DNA of 41,241 nt from Dehalococcoidia bacterium (GCA_003599745.1 QZJL01000052.1:1-41241); one strand, 5' to 3'; positions 1 through 9,726 are shown, counted from the first letter of the stretch. A program made the numbers and translations. The notes: generated by a model not told the origin, from the letters alone.

Positions 1-1
1 C

Positions 2-256
2 AGCGCCGCCGTCCGCCACGACCTGCTCTGGCTGGTCATCATCGCCGTCATCAACAGCGTCATCTCCGCCTACTACTATCTGCGCGTCGTCAAGGTCATG
101 TGGCTCAGCGAGCCGGCTTCCGGTGAAAAAGTGCCTTCTTCCGGGGCGCTGCGCCTGGCGCTTATCGTAGCCTCGCTGGGCGTCCTGGTGCTGGGCGTCA
201 TCCCCGGCGCGGCGATGAAGCTGGCGCAGCTTGCCTCCCAAATGTTCCAGTTTTAG
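2..256 (+). CDS. nuoN: NADH-quinone oxidoreductase subunit N, C-terminal fragment (5' truncated by window)
   Basis: Frame 2 reads ...RHDLLWLVIIAVINSVISAYYYLRVVKVMWLSEP...FQF* ; the NSVISAYYYLRVVKVM motif is typical of NuoN/proton-pumping antiporter-like subunits. Confidence 0.85.
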   Translation, partial: SAAVRHDLLWLVIIAVINSVISAYYYLRVVKVMWLSEPASGEKVPSSGALRLALIVASLGVLVLGVIPGAAMKLAQLASQMFQF

Positions 257-385
257 CACTGGAATTCTCGGTTCTAGAACGGATTCATCTGTCCGGCGGA
301 GAATGTCCGTTTGATATGCTCACTGTATTTGTCTTGCTAGGCTTGCTATAATGATGGTTGTCATAATCAGACTGGAGGTGTCTCG

Positions 386-619
386 ATGGAAGAACTGGGA
401 CTTGGTATCGCCGGCATCATCTGGTTTTTCATCGTCCTGGCGTGGATATGGTCAATGGTCTGGAAGGGAATCGCCCTCTGGCGGGCGGGCCGGAACGGCC
501 ATCTCGCCTGGTTCATCATCATGTTCATCATTAACACCCTGGGCATCCTGGAAATAATCTATATTTTCGGTTTCAGCAGGAAGAAAGTCACACCCGCGCA
601 ACCGACACAACCTGCTTAA
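386..619 (+). CDS. small membrane protein, DUF5652-like
   Basis: 77 aa, two hydrophobic helices with W-K-G-x-A-L-W-x-A-x-R-N-x-x-x-x-W-F pattern. Confidence 0.6.
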   Translation: MEELGLGIAGIIWFFIVLAWIWSMVWKGIALWRAGRNGHLAWFIIMFIINTLGILEIIYIFGFSRKKVTPAQPTQPA

Positions 620-648
620 ATTCAGGAGCGTTTTGACTTAAAGTAGCA

Positions 649-1476
649 ATGAAAATAAAAGAAGTCGGCATCGTTTTTAACCCGCTGGTCGAGGCGGCAA
701 AGATAAAGGCCGGAGAGCTTAAGAGCTATCTCGACGGGGTCAGTGTGGCGAACTGGTTACGCTCGTCGTGGGAGCTTGGCGGGTCTCCCCCGGAGATGGG
801 CGGTACTGACCTGGTGCTCAGCGTCGGTGGCGACGGCACCATATTGCGGGTGGTGCAGACGCTGGCAAATACCGGCACACCGGTCCTGGGTATCAACCTG
901 GGCAGGCTTGGTTTTATGACCGAGCTTACCGCAGACGAAGCTCTGGCAAAGTTGCCTGAGGTTCTTGATGGCAGGGGCTGGCTCGACGAGCGGGTGATGC
1001 TTGAAGCTCAGGCTGCCGGTGATAAAAAGACCTATTATGCCTTGAATGATATCGTGGCGGCGCGCGGCGCGGTTGCCCGGATGGTCAACATTGAGGTGGG
1101 TATTGATGATGAGCCGTTTGCGACTTACCGGGCGGACGGGGTGATTTTAGCTACCGCCACCGGCTCGACCGGCTATGCGCTGGCCGCGGGTGGGCCAGTA
1201 CTTAACCCGCAGGCGACTGACCTGGTGCTTATACCTATCCTGCCGCATCTTTCGCTGTCTTACCCGCTGGTGCTGCCCGGTGATGCCGCTGTCAGCCTGC
1301 GGGTATTTGCCCCGCATACCGCGACACTGAGCATTGATGGCAACATCAATCTCGCTGTAGAAAACGGGACGAAAATCACCGCCAGGCGCAGCAAGGTGGT
1401 TGCCCGTTTCTGGCGTGTCCATCCCAGGGAGTCCTTTTACCGCACGCTGGAACAGAAACTGAGAGGGGAAAAATAA
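649..1476 (+). CDS. nadK: NAD kinase
   Basis: GGDGTILR, NLGRLGFMTE, ADGVILATATGSTGYALAAGGP motifs. Confidence 0.95.
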   Translation: MKIKEVGIVFNPLVEAAKIKAGELKSYLDGVSVANWLRSSWELGGSPPEMGGTDLVLSVGGDGTILRVVQTLANTGTPVLGINLGRLGFMTELTADEALAKLPEVLDGRGWLDERVMLEAQAAGDKKTYYALNDIVAARGAVARMVNIEVGIDDEPFATYRADGVILATATGSTGYALAAGGPVLNPQATDLVLIPILPHLSLSYPLVLPGDAAVSLRVFAPHTATLSIDGNINLAVENGTKITARRSKVVARFWRVHPRESFYRTLEQKLRGEK

Positions 1477-1477
1477 G

Positions 1478-1945
1478 GTGCCCAGTGTAGAAAAGGCCAG
1501 AATATCGGACGTCACACAGATTCATCAGATTATTAACGCCTTTGCCGCTAAGGGTGTGATGCTGCCCCGTCCTTTGAGCGAGTTGTACGAAAACATCCGT
1601 GATTACGTCGTGGTGCGCGCGGGGGAGCAGGTGACGGGCTGCGCTGCCCTTCACGTCAGCTGGGACGATACCGCCGAAGTGCGGTCGGTGGCGGTCGTTG
1701 ATGAAAAGCAGCGTCAGGGCGTTGGCTCGGTTCTCGTCAAAGCCTGTCTCGACGAGGCGAAGGAGCTTGGCATCGCCACCGTCTTTTGCCTGACATACCA
1801 GCCGGAGTTTTTCGAACGTTTCCGTTTTTCCCAGGTGGATAAGATGGAGCTGCCACGGAAGGTGTGGACCGAGTGCTACCACTGCCCCAAGTTCCCCAAC
1901 TGCGATGAGGTGGCGATGGTGTGCCGTCTGGAAAAGGAAGGTTAG
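1478..1945 (+). CDS. GNAT family N-acetyltransferase (ArgA-like)
   Basis: GTG start; EVRSVAVVDEKQRQGVGSVLVKACLDEAKELG acetyl-CoA binding motif; C-terminal CYHCPKFPNCDEVAM typical of the ArgA-like N-acetyltransferases. Confidence 0.85.
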   Translation: MPSVEKARISDVTQIHQIINAFAAKGVMLPRPLSELYENIRDYVVVRAGEQVTGCAALHVSWDDTAEVRSVAVVDEKQRQGVGSVLVKACLDEAKELGIATVFCLTYQPEFFERFRFSQVDKMELPRKVWTECYHCPKFPNCDEVAMVCRLEKEG

Positions 1946-1946
1946 A

Positions 1947-2486
1947 TTGGACGAAGAGAAGGTGCTTGCTACCGAGGCCATTTTCGAAGGCCGGGTAGTA
2001 AAGGTAAGGGTTGATAATGTCGAGATGCCTGGCGGCCGCCAGACCACCCGCGAAGTCGTCGAACACGGCGAAGTGGTGGCGGTGGTGGTGATTGACGAGC
2101 AGGGGCAGGTTCTCCTGGAGGAACAGTACCGGGGGGCGGTGGGGAAGAAGCTTCTTGAGATACCGGCTGGCGGTATCGAACCCGGTGAAGACCCCGAGGA
2201 CGCCGTGTGCCGCGAGCTTCGCGAAGAGATTGGGTATCTGCCGCAAAAAATAGAAAAGCTCGGGGGTTTTTACGCCGCGCCGGGCTACTGTACCGAGTAC
2301 ATGCACCTCTACCTGGCGACCGACCTTACTCCCAGCAGGCTCTTTGCCGAGGACTCGGAAGGCATCAGAGTGGTGAAAGTGTCCCTGGAACACGCCGTGG
2401 CCATGGTGATTTCCGGGGAAATCCACGACGGCAAGAGCGTGGCCGGATTACTGCTTTACCTGGCGAAGAAACCTGTCAAGCGATGA
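1947..2486 (+). CDS. NUDIX hydrolase (ADP-ribose pyrophosphatase-like)
   Basis: Nudix box GGIEPGEDPEDAVCRELREEIGY; TTG start at 1947 just after the upstream stop. Confidence 0.9.
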   Translation: MDEEKVLATEAIFEGRVVKVRVDNVEMPGGRQTTREVVEHGEVVAVVVIDEQGQVLLEEQYRGAVGKKLLEIPAGGIEPGEDPEDAVCRELREEIGYLPQKIEKLGGFYAAPGYCTEYMHLYLATDLTPSRLFAEDSEGIRVVKVSLEHAVAMVISGEIHDGKSVAGLLLYLAKKPVKR

Positions 2487-2811
2487 TTTCATTTAACCCT
2501 TCGACAACCCCAGCCAGTTCTTCCTGAGACAGCCTGCCAATCAGCTTGCCTATTCGCTCGGTGGATAGAGTGCGTATTTGGCTGATTTTAGCCCACGAGC
2601 GCCTGGGTAAATTTCCGGTCTTTAACTCCAGCGTCAGGGGAAAACCAGCCTTTTGCGGCTGGCTGGTGATGGCAATTGCGATGACCGTCCCGGAACGCTC
2701 ATTGAAGACATCGTGACTCAAAACCAGTACGGGACGCAAGCCGGTTTGTTCCCGTCCGATGCCCGGATTCAAGTTAGCCCAGCGCGTCTCGCCTCTTAGT
2801 ATTCCGGCCAT
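2476..2811 (-). CDS. type II toxin, MazF/PemK family
   Basis: GEIRxANLNPxxGREQxGxRPVLVLSHDxFN and AKISQIRTLSTERIGKLIGRLS motifs. Confidence 0.9.
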   Translation of the reverse strand: MAGILRGETRWANLNPGIGREQTGLRPVLVLSHDVFNERSGTVIAIAITSQPQKAGFPLTLELKTGNLPRRSWAKISQIRTLSTERIGKLIGRLSQEELAGVVEGLNEIIA

Positions 2812-3041
2812 GCGTTTGCGTCCTCGGCCAGCCCTTCTTCGGCCAGTTTTCTCTCGAAAGCTGGATTAAGTTTGGCGCTCTCGGTTAACAACCGGGTCTT
2901 TTTCAGCCGCTGCAGTTTTTCACTTACCGCTTGCTGAATCGCCTGGCTGCGGTTGGGGAAAATGTTTTCGCTAACCAGCCTGTCCAGTTCGCCGATTGAC
3001 CGTTTATCTAATGTAATCGCAATCTTTTCTTTACCCATCAC
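2796..3041 (-). CDS. ribbon-helix-helix antitoxin (CopG/MazE-like)
   Basis: N-terminal KIAITLDKRSIGELDRLVSENIFPNRSQAIQQAV RHH signature; overlaps the toxin start by 16 nt. Confidence 0.85.
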   Translation of the reverse strand: MMGKEKIAITLDKRSIGELDRLVSENIFPNRSQAIQQAVSEKLQRLKKTRLLTESAKLNPAFERKLAEEGLAEDANAWPEY

Positions 3042-3173
3042 AACCCTCCATTGGTATTACATATTATCATACTAATAACTGGTGAATCAATATCTGCTCA
3101 GATACATGGAAAAGAACCCACAGGGGATACAAACACTCCTGTTTAAGTTGAGGTATAATTACATCGATATACG

Positions 3174-4343
3174 ATGAAATCCTTTAATACGTTTAGAGTT
3201 GAACTCTCACGCTTGAGGCAGTTGTACTTCTCGGCAAAGTTTGCAACTGATGAAGCAGATTTGTCTATTTCAAGAAAGCTAACGAGTAAGGAACTTAATG
3301 GTAATTCAAAGCTTTACTTTAATGATATAGAAGAAGATGTTTATTTAATTTCTAGCTCTATTTTTGCTTTAAGACACCGGTTAAAAAATCAACTTATCAG
3401 GTATTTGAGAGAACTAATTTTTATTAGGGCTATCTCGGCGTTGGAAGTATTCTTGGTAAGCTCTGTTGAAGAAATATTCCTAATTACAAAAGAACCGTTC
3501 AAAACTAATTCCAACATTGAATTTTTGCAGGCAGAATTGCTATCTGCCGAATCTCTCTCTGATTTGTTCACTAAAATTATCTCAAGAGATTGTAGAAACT
3601 TGCATAGCGGTGGTTTCTACGAGACAAAGAAGTACTATATGAAAACTTTCGGCATCAATTTAGCCGATTGTGTACCTAATTTGGCTCAATTTGAGGAATA
3701 CCATGACCGCCGCCATCTTCTGGTTCATCGACTAGGGGCAACTGACTATGTCTACAGAAAGAAACATAACACCAATATGAAAAAGATTACTATTGAGGAA
3801 GATTATCTTCTATCATCTTTCGAGACCTTGATGGCGTTTGGCAACAAATTAAATGATAAAATATCTTCGACATACACTGTTTCTTCAAAGCGAGAGCAAA
3901 ACCAAGATTGCGCTCATCTTAAGGTTTCGCTGGTTTTTGAGACAGATAATTCAAAGACAACGGTCGTTCCTCAGTTCCAATTTTTGGTTGATGACAAACT
4001 CGTTTTCTTGCGTGACATAATACAATCATGCTCCTACCTAGACGAGCATTCACTTGAATTGGATTTAAAAGGAGCTTCTGCAATCATACGGGCTTACAAG
4101 AGGATCTTAAAGAAGTCTCAGAAAAAGGGCGAACTAACAATTGTTGCGTCGGAATTTAGAGGACCAAGTAAAGTAAAACCTTGCAGCTTGTCTAATAAAG
4201 AAGTGGAGCAAATAATTGCATCTTTGCCTCCAAAACCTTGGCCTAAAGACGTACATAAGGTTATAGCCGCTAAATTAGGTTTTAAAAAGGGGGAAGTCTA
4301 TTCAGCTATACATCAAACTAGTGGCGTTGCAGAGTCTGAATAG
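3174..4343 (+). CDS. hypothetical protein with probable HEPN-type domain (RiboL-PSP-HEPN/MAE_28990-like)
   Basis: 389 aa, AT-rich relative to neighbours; motif EEYHDRRHLLVHRLGATDYVY contains R-x4-H at 3711-3728. Confidence 0.55.
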   Translation: MKSFNTFRVELSRLRQLYFSAKFATDEADLSISRKLTSKELNGNSKLYFNDIEEDVYLISSSIFALRHRLKNQLIRYLRELIFIRAISALEVFLVSSVEEIFLITKEPFKTNSNIEFLQAELLSAESLSDLFTKIISRDCRNLHSGGFYETKKYYMKTFGINLADCVPNLAQFEEYHDRRHLLVHRLGATDYVYRKKHNTNMKKITIEEDYLLSSFETLMAFGNKLNDKISSTYTVSSKREQNQDCAHLKVSLVFETDNSKTTVVPQFQFLVDDKLVFLRDIIQSCSYLDEHSLELDLKGASAIIRAYKRILKKSQKKGELTIVASEFRGPSKVKPCSLSNKEVEQIIASLPPKPWPKDVHKVIAAKLGFKKGEVYSAIHQTSGVAESE

Positions 4344-4375
4344 GAACTGCAGCGGACTTGAACCAGTGCTGACTT

Positions 4376-4717
4376 TTATCCCAACATCCCGCTAAGCTGT
4401 CTGCCACCCAGCAGGTGCAGGTGAATGTGGGGGACGCCCTGAGTTCCTTCGGGGCCGCAGTTGATAGCTACCCGGTAGCCCCTTTCGGCGATACCCTCAC
4501 TCTTGGCGAGTTTGTTGGCGACGGCGACCAGGTGACCGAGCAGCCCCGATTTTGATTCGGGGACTTCGGCGAGCGAGGCGATGTGTTCCCGGGGGATTAT
4601 CAGGATGTGCACCGGCGCTTGTGGCTCGATGTCACGGAAGGCGATGACCTCTTTATCCTGATAGACGAACTTGGTCGGTATAGCACCGGCAATAATCTTG
4701 CAGAAAATGCAGTCCAT
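4376..4717 (-). CDS. HIT family (histidine triad) hydrolase
   Basis: CIFCKIIAGAIPTKFVYQD; GVPHIHLHLLGGR histidine triad. Confidence 0.95.
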   Translation of the reverse strand: MDCIFCKIIAGAIPTKFVYQDKEVIAFRDIEPQAPVHILIIPREHIASLAEVPESKSGLLGHLVAVANKLAKSEGIAERGYRVAINCGPEGTQGVPHIHLHLLGGRQLSGMLG

Positions 4718-4753
4718 TTCGTGCCTCCTTAATTCCCCACCCGGATTTGGTTT

Positions 4754-5821
4754 CTAGCCCAGTTTTTCAATCACGGCGTCGGCTACGCGGGAGGTGCTTG
4801 CCGGGCTGCCGGTGGGACAGAGGTCGTAGGTGAGGTCTTTGCCATCGGCGATAACGGCGGCGATGGCCTTCTCCAGCCGGTCGGCGGCACCGGTCTCCCC
4901 CAGGTGGCGGAGCATCAGCACCCCGGAAAGCATCTCGGCCATGGGGTTGGTTTTGTTCTGGCCGGTGTACTTGGGCGCGCTGCCATGGGTAGGTTCGAAA
5001 ACGGCGATGCCGTCGCCGATGTTCGCGCCCGGGGCCAGCCCCAGGCCGCCCACCAGGCCGGCGCAGAGGTCGGAGATGATGTCGCCATAAAGGTTGGGGG
5101 CTACCAGCACGTCGAACTGGTCGGGCCTTCTCACCAGCTGCATGCTTAAATTATCAACGATGCGGTCCTCGAACTCGATTTCTGGGAAACGGCGGGCAAT
5201 ATCCCGGGCGAGTTCGAGAAAGATGCCGTCGGAAAATTTCATGATGTTGGCCTTGTGCACCGCCGTCACCTTTTTACGCCGGTTGTCGCGAGCATACTGG
5301 AAGGCAAAGTTGATGATGCGGCGGCTGGCGGACTCGGAAATCATCTTGACGCTGTAGCCGGCGTCGTCGCGAGCTTTTTCCCCGCGCTTGCGCAGCAGCT
5401 TTACCAGTTCAGCGGTTTGGGGTTTGCCGCGCTCGAACTCGATGCCGGCGTACAGGTCTTCGGTGTTTTCCCGCACGATAACGATGTCCACGTTACGGTA
5501 AGGGGCAGGTATGCCGGGATAGCTCTTGCAGGGGCGCAGGCAGGCGTAAAGCTCCAGCTGCTGGCGCAGCGCCACGTTGACGCTGCGGAAACCGGTGCCC
5601 ACCGGCGTCGTCACCGGGCCTTTCAGTGCTACCTGGTTTTTGCGTATGGAATCCAGCACTTCTGGCGGCAGGGGCGTGCCCTGGGCGGCGATGGCCGCTG
5701 CCCCGGCTTGGACGACATCCCATTTAAATTCAACGCCGGTGGCTTCCAGCACCCGCCGGGCGGCTTCGATAACTTCGGGACCGATGCCGTCACCCGGAAT
5801 GAGAGTGACCCGGTGTGTCAT
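4754..5821 (-). CDS. isocitrate/isopropylmalate dehydrogenase family protein (probably NAD-type isocitrate dehydrogenase)
   Basis: LIPGDGIGPEV, VIVRENTEDLYAGIE, NLYGDIISDLCAGLVGGLG, FEPTHGSAPKY motifs. Confidence 0.9.
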   Translation of the reverse strand: MTHRVTLIPGDGIGPEVIEAARRVLEATGVEFKWDVVQAGAAAIAAQGTPLPPEVLDSIRKNQVALKGPVTTPVGTGFRSVNVALRQQLELYACLRPCKSYPGIPAPYRNVDIVIVRENTEDLYAGIEFERGKPQTAELVKLLRKRGEKARDDAGYSVKMISESASRRIINFAFQYARDNRRKKVTAVHKANIMKFSDGIFLELARDIARRFPEIEFEDRIVDNLSMQLVRRPDQFDVLVAPNLYGDIISDLCAGLVGGLGLAPGANIGDGIAVFEPTHGSAPKYTGQNKTNPMAEMLSGVLMLRHLGETGAADRLEKAIAAVIADGKDLTYDLCPTGSPASTSRVADAVIEKLG

Positions 5822-6336
5822 TGCCTTTCCTCTGCCCCGGACTCGAACTTCAGGTCGCCGTGTTTCTGAATATAGGGGATGAGGCCACCCTCATCCAGTA
5901 TTTTGAGCATTACGCCGGGGATAGGGTTAAAGCTGAGCTCTTGACGGCTGGTCTTGTCGATAATTAGCCCTTCCTTGAGGTCAACCGCGAGCTCGTCGCC
6001 GTCGGCGATGCGGCTGGTGTCGCAGATGAGCACCGGCAGCCCCTGGTTGATGGCGTTGCGGAAAAAGATGCGGGCTACCGAGCGGGCTAAGATGGCGCTG
6101 ACACCAGCCATCTTGATGACCAGGGGGGCATGCTCGCGGCTCGAACCTTGCCCGAAGTTTTTGCCGGCCACGATGAAGTCTTTCGGCTTCACCCGGGCGG
6201 CGAAGGTCGGGTCGGCGTCTTCGAGCACGTGCTTCGCCAGTTCCGGCAGGTTGCTGCGCAGGTGGGCGAGACGCCCCGGCACGATGTGGTCGGTTGAAAT
6301 ATCGTCGCCGAATTTGAAAGCGCGGCCTTTCAGCAT
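5818..6336 (-). CDS. aconitase/3-isopropylmalate dehydratase family, small subunit
   Basis: GRAFKFGDDISTDHIVPGR, GKNFGQGSSREHAPLVIK; start chosen at the ATG overlapping the large-subunit stop. Confidence 0.9.
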   Translation of the reverse strand: MLKGRAFKFGDDISTDHIVPGRLAHLRSNLPELAKHVLEDADPTFAARVKPKDFIVAGKNFGQGSSREHAPLVIKMAGVSAILARSVARIFFRNAINQGLPVLICDTSRIADGDELAVDLKEGLIIDKTSRQELSFNPIPGVMLKILDEGGLIPYIQKHGDLKFESGAEERQ

Positions 6337-7589
6337 CACATTACCTCTCTGGGGTCGGTGATTTCGCCCCGGATGGCGGTGGCCGCTGCCGTGGCCGGGC
6401 TGGCAAGGTAAACGAATGCTTCGGGATTGCCCATGCGCCCCTTGAAGTTGCGGTTGGCGGTGGAAAGGCATGCCTCGCCGCGCCCCAGCGCCCCCTGGTG
6501 GAGACCCAGGCATGGCCCGCAGCCGGGCGGCAGGATGAGTCCCCCCGCTTGTAAAAATATCTGGATGTAACCGGCTTCCATCGCCGCCAGCATGATTTCC
6601 CTTGAGGCCGGAGTGATGATTAAGCGGGTGTGCGGGTGGCGTTTGCGACCGCGGAGCAGGCTCGCGGCTATCGCCAGGTCTTCGAGCCGGCCGTTGGTGC
6701 AGGTGCCGATGAAGACCTGCCGGACCTGCGTGCCTTTTAGCTCTTTTGCCAAGGCGGTGTTGTCCACGGTGTGAGGCTGGGAAACTGTCGGTTCGAGGCG
6801 GGAAGCGTCAATGGTGATGGTTTCCTGGTAGGCGGCGTCCGGGTCGGGGGAAAGAGCGCGGTAATCGTTTTCCCGTCCCCGTGATTTCAGAAAGGCTTCG
6901 GTGGTCCTGTCCGAGGGGAAAAGGCCGACTTTAGCGCCGGCTTCCACCGCCATGTTAGCGACGGTGAGCCGCCCGCCGATTGACATGCCGGCGACGGTTT
7001 CACCGCCGAATTCCAGGGCGCGGTAGGATGCCCCCTCGGCGCCGATTTTACCAATCAAATGCAGGATGAGGTCTTTGGCATAAACGCCGGGGGAGAACTG
7101 GCCGTTGGCGATTACCCTGATGGTTTCCGGCACCCGGAACCATGTCTTGCCCAGTCCCATTGCTACGGCGATGTCGGTCGAACCCATGCCGGTGGCGAAG
7201 GACCCCACGCCTCCGGCGGTTACGGTATGGGAGTCGGCCCCGACGATGACATCACCCGGCCGTGCCAGCGTTTCGTTCACCAGCTGGTGGCAGACGCCGT
7301 CACCGACTTCGGTAATTATAGCGCCGGTCTTTTGGGCGAACTGGCGCAGGAACTGGTGGTCGTCAGCCATCTCCGAGTTTGGGCTGGGAGCAGCGTGGTC
7401 AATAAAGAGCACCGTTTTCTGGGGGTCAGCCAGTTTTTTGAAACCGGCGGCTTCGAATTGCCGCACGGTGAGCGGCCCGGTGGTGTCCTGGAGGAAGACC
7501 AGGTTAACCTGTGAGACAACCAGCTTTCCGGCACTGGCATCCGTCCCGGAATGTTCACTCAATATTTTTTCAGCTAGCGTCTTGCCCAT
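6336..7589 (-). CDS. aconitase/3-isopropylmalate dehydratase family, large subunit
   Basis: GADSHTVTAGGVGSFATGMGSTDIA, FIGTCTNGRLEDL, PPGCGPCLG 4Fe-4S ligands. Confidence 0.92.
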   Translation of the reverse strand: MGKTLAEKILSEHSGTDASAGKLVVSQVNLVFLQDTTGPLTVRQFEAAGFKKLADPQKTVLFIDHAAPSPNSEMADDHQFLRQFAQKTGAIITEVGDGVCHQLVNETLARPGDVIVGADSHTVTAGGVGSFATGMGSTDIAVAMGLGKTWFRVPETIRVIANGQFSPGVYAKDLILHLIGKIGAEGASYRALEFGGETVAGMSIGGRLTVANMAVEAGAKVGLFPSDRTTEAFLKSRGRENDYRALSPDPDAAYQETITIDASRLEPTVSQPHTVDNTALAKELKGTQVRQVFIGTCTNGRLEDLAIAASLLRGRKRHPHTRLIITPASREIMLAAMEAGYIQIFLQAGGLILPPGCGPCLGLHQGALGRGEACLSTANRNFKGRMGNPEAFVYLASPATAAATAIRGEITDPREVM

Positions 7590-7639
7590 AAGATATCAAT
7601 CACTTGTTTGCGGCTATAATTCAACAACCAGCTCCGGCG

Positions 7640-9514
7640 TTAAGCGCCGATGACTGCCAGGAGGTCATTGCGGTTGACGTGGTCGCCGGCTTTAAAATAC
7701 AGGGCTTTCACCCGGCCGGAGGTTGGTGCCGGAATGGTGTTGTCCATTTTCATCGCTTCCAGAATAACGACCGAATCACCGGCTTTCACGTCGTCACCGA
7801 CCTTGACGTCGCAGCGTATGATGACCCCCGGCATGGGTGCGGTGATTTGTTCGTCGCCGGTAACTAATTCCCGGGGATTGGCTTTGGCCTGAGCCGGTGT
7901 TGGGCGGATAGCGGTTGGGGTGACGTTTGCCACGCTGGTTGGTACCTGGTAACCATCCACTTCCTCGACGCCAACACTGTAGACCTGGTCTTCCATATAG
8001 ACCTTGAAGGCCCGTATACCGGCCTTCTTCTCCCCGGAAATAAGCTCACTGATTTTTCCAGCTTTGACCTTTGCTATCATCTCGTCTTCGCGTTTGATGT
8101 CTTCCATGGTTTTTAGCTTCTCGGTGCCGGGCGGCGGCGGCGCCTGCCCGTACTTGGCCTTGAGGAAGGCGAGTCCGGTGGTGGGGTAAAGGGCGTAGGT
8201 CAGCACATCGCCTGCGTCTTTAGCCAGGCCTTTGGTTGCTTCCCGGGCTTTTTCCATCTCCGGCTCGATGGCGTCGGCGGCGCGGCTGGTGATTGGCGTT
8301 TCGCCGCGCTCATAGCCTTTCAGCACGATTTTCTGCACGTCGGGGTCAACCGGCACCGGTGGTTTGCCGTAAAGTCCGTAAACGTAGTCTTTGACCTGGG
8401 AAGAAATCATCTTGTAGCGGCCAAAAAGGACGTTCTGCACCGCCTGGATACCGACAATCTGGCTGGTCGGGGTGACGAGGGGCGGATAGCCCAGCTCTTT
8501 GCGGACGCGCGGCAACTCTTCGTAGACTTCGTTGATGCGGTCGAGTGCGCCGGCCTCGCGCAGTTGCGACACCAGGTTGCTTATCATGCCTCCGGGAATC
8601 TGGTGCTCAAGGACGCCGGTGTCAATCACTGCCGTCCGGGTGCTGTCCATGAAGTCGCGGTACTTCGGCGCGATTTTCTCGAAGTATTCGCCCAGTTTGA
8701 AAAGGTGGTGCAGGTCAAGCCCGGTATCCCGGGGAGTCCCCTGGAGTGCCACTACCAGGGGTTCCACCGCCGGGTGTGACGAGCGCAGGGCGAAGGGCGC
8801 CAGTGTGGTGTCAACGATGTCCACGCCGGCTTCGACCGCTTTGAGCAGTGTCATCGAGCCCATGCCGCTGGTGTAGTGGGAATGGAGGCAGATGGGCACC
8901 TTGATGACCTTCTTCAGTGCCTTGATGAGGTCAGAGGCGTCTTCGGGCGCCATCAGCCCCGCCATGTCTTTGATGCAGACGCTGTCCGCCCCCATCTTCT
9001 GCAGTATGGTCGCTTTTTTCACGAAGTAATCAATGTTGTAGACCGGACCGCCCAGCCTGGGCTCGGTCAGCGAGTAGCTGATGGCGAGCTGGGCGTGCTT
9101 GCTGCATTCCTTGATGGCGGCGAGGCAGGTCTCGAAGTTCCGCTCGTCATTGACGGCGTCGAACACCCGGAAAACGTCAATGCCGACCTCCGCCGAGTGT
9201 CTGACGAAAGCAGTGACCACGTCATCGGCGTAGTTGCGGTAGCCGACCAGGTTCTGGCCGCGGAGCAGCATCTGGAGGGGGGTGTCCGGCATCAGCTTTT
9301 TCAGAATACGCGGCCGGTCCCAGGGGTCTTCGTTAAGGAATCTGGTAGCCACGTCGAAGGTGGCGCCGCCCCAGATCTCCATCGAGTCGAATCCCACCCG
9401 GTTCATTTCCGGAGCGACAGGCTCCATGTCGGAGGTGCGCATGCGGGTGGCGAAGAGCGACTGGTGACCGTCGCGCAGGGTCAGGTCGCAGATTCTGAGC
9501 CGGTTTTTTATCAT
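7640..9514 (-). CDS. pycB: pyruvate/oxaloacetate carboxyltransferase with C-terminal biotinyl domain (PycB/OadA-like)
   Basis: LRDGHQSLFATRMRTSDM carboxyltransferase start; VVILEAMKMDNTIPAP biotinylation motif. Confidence 0.92.
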   Translation of the reverse strand: MIKNRLRICDLTLRDGHQSLFATRMRTSDMEPVAPEMNRVGFDSMEIWGGATFDVATRFLNEDPWDRPRILKKLMPDTPLQMLLRGQNLVGYRNYADDVVTAFVRHSAEVGIDVFRVFDAVNDERNFETCLAAIKECSKHAQLAISYSLTEPRLGGPVYNIDYFVKKATILQKMGADSVCIKDMAGLMAPEDASDLIKALKKVIKVPICLHSHYTSGMGSMTLLKAVEAGVDIVDTTLAPFALRSSHPAVEPLVVALQGTPRDTGLDLHHLFKLGEYFEKIAPKYRDFMDSTRTAVIDTGVLEHQIPGGMISNLVSQLREAGALDRINEVYEELPRVRKELGYPPLVTPTSQIVGIQAVQNVLFGRYKMISSQVKDYVYGLYGKPPVPVDPDVQKIVLKGYERGETPITSRAADAIEPEMEKAREATKGLAKDAGDVLTYALYPTTGLAFLKAKYGQAPPPPGTEKLKTMEDIKREDEMIAKVKAGKISELISGEKKAGIRAFKVYMEDQVYSVGVEEVDGYQVPTSVANVTPTAIRPTPAQAKANPRELVTGDEQITAPMPGVIIRCDVKVGDDVKAGDSVVILEAMKMDNTIPAPTSGRVKALYFKAGDHVNRNDLLAVIGA

Positions 9515-9726
9515 TACAGCACTACCACTCTCTTAAAAATCGGGTGTCTGAGCCAGAAAGTCTCCGTCAGATGGCGTACTGGCAAGGAAAATGTTATCAC
9601 AATCAGAGCGCCTCAGGCAAGTCAAGTGGCTTCGCAGCGGGGGAGCGCGGGGCAAGGCGGTATTTGGTTTGCCACCGCCGCCTTCCAGGTGGTAAACTGG
9701 GCTTGCCGGAGCCGGGGAGATAATCT

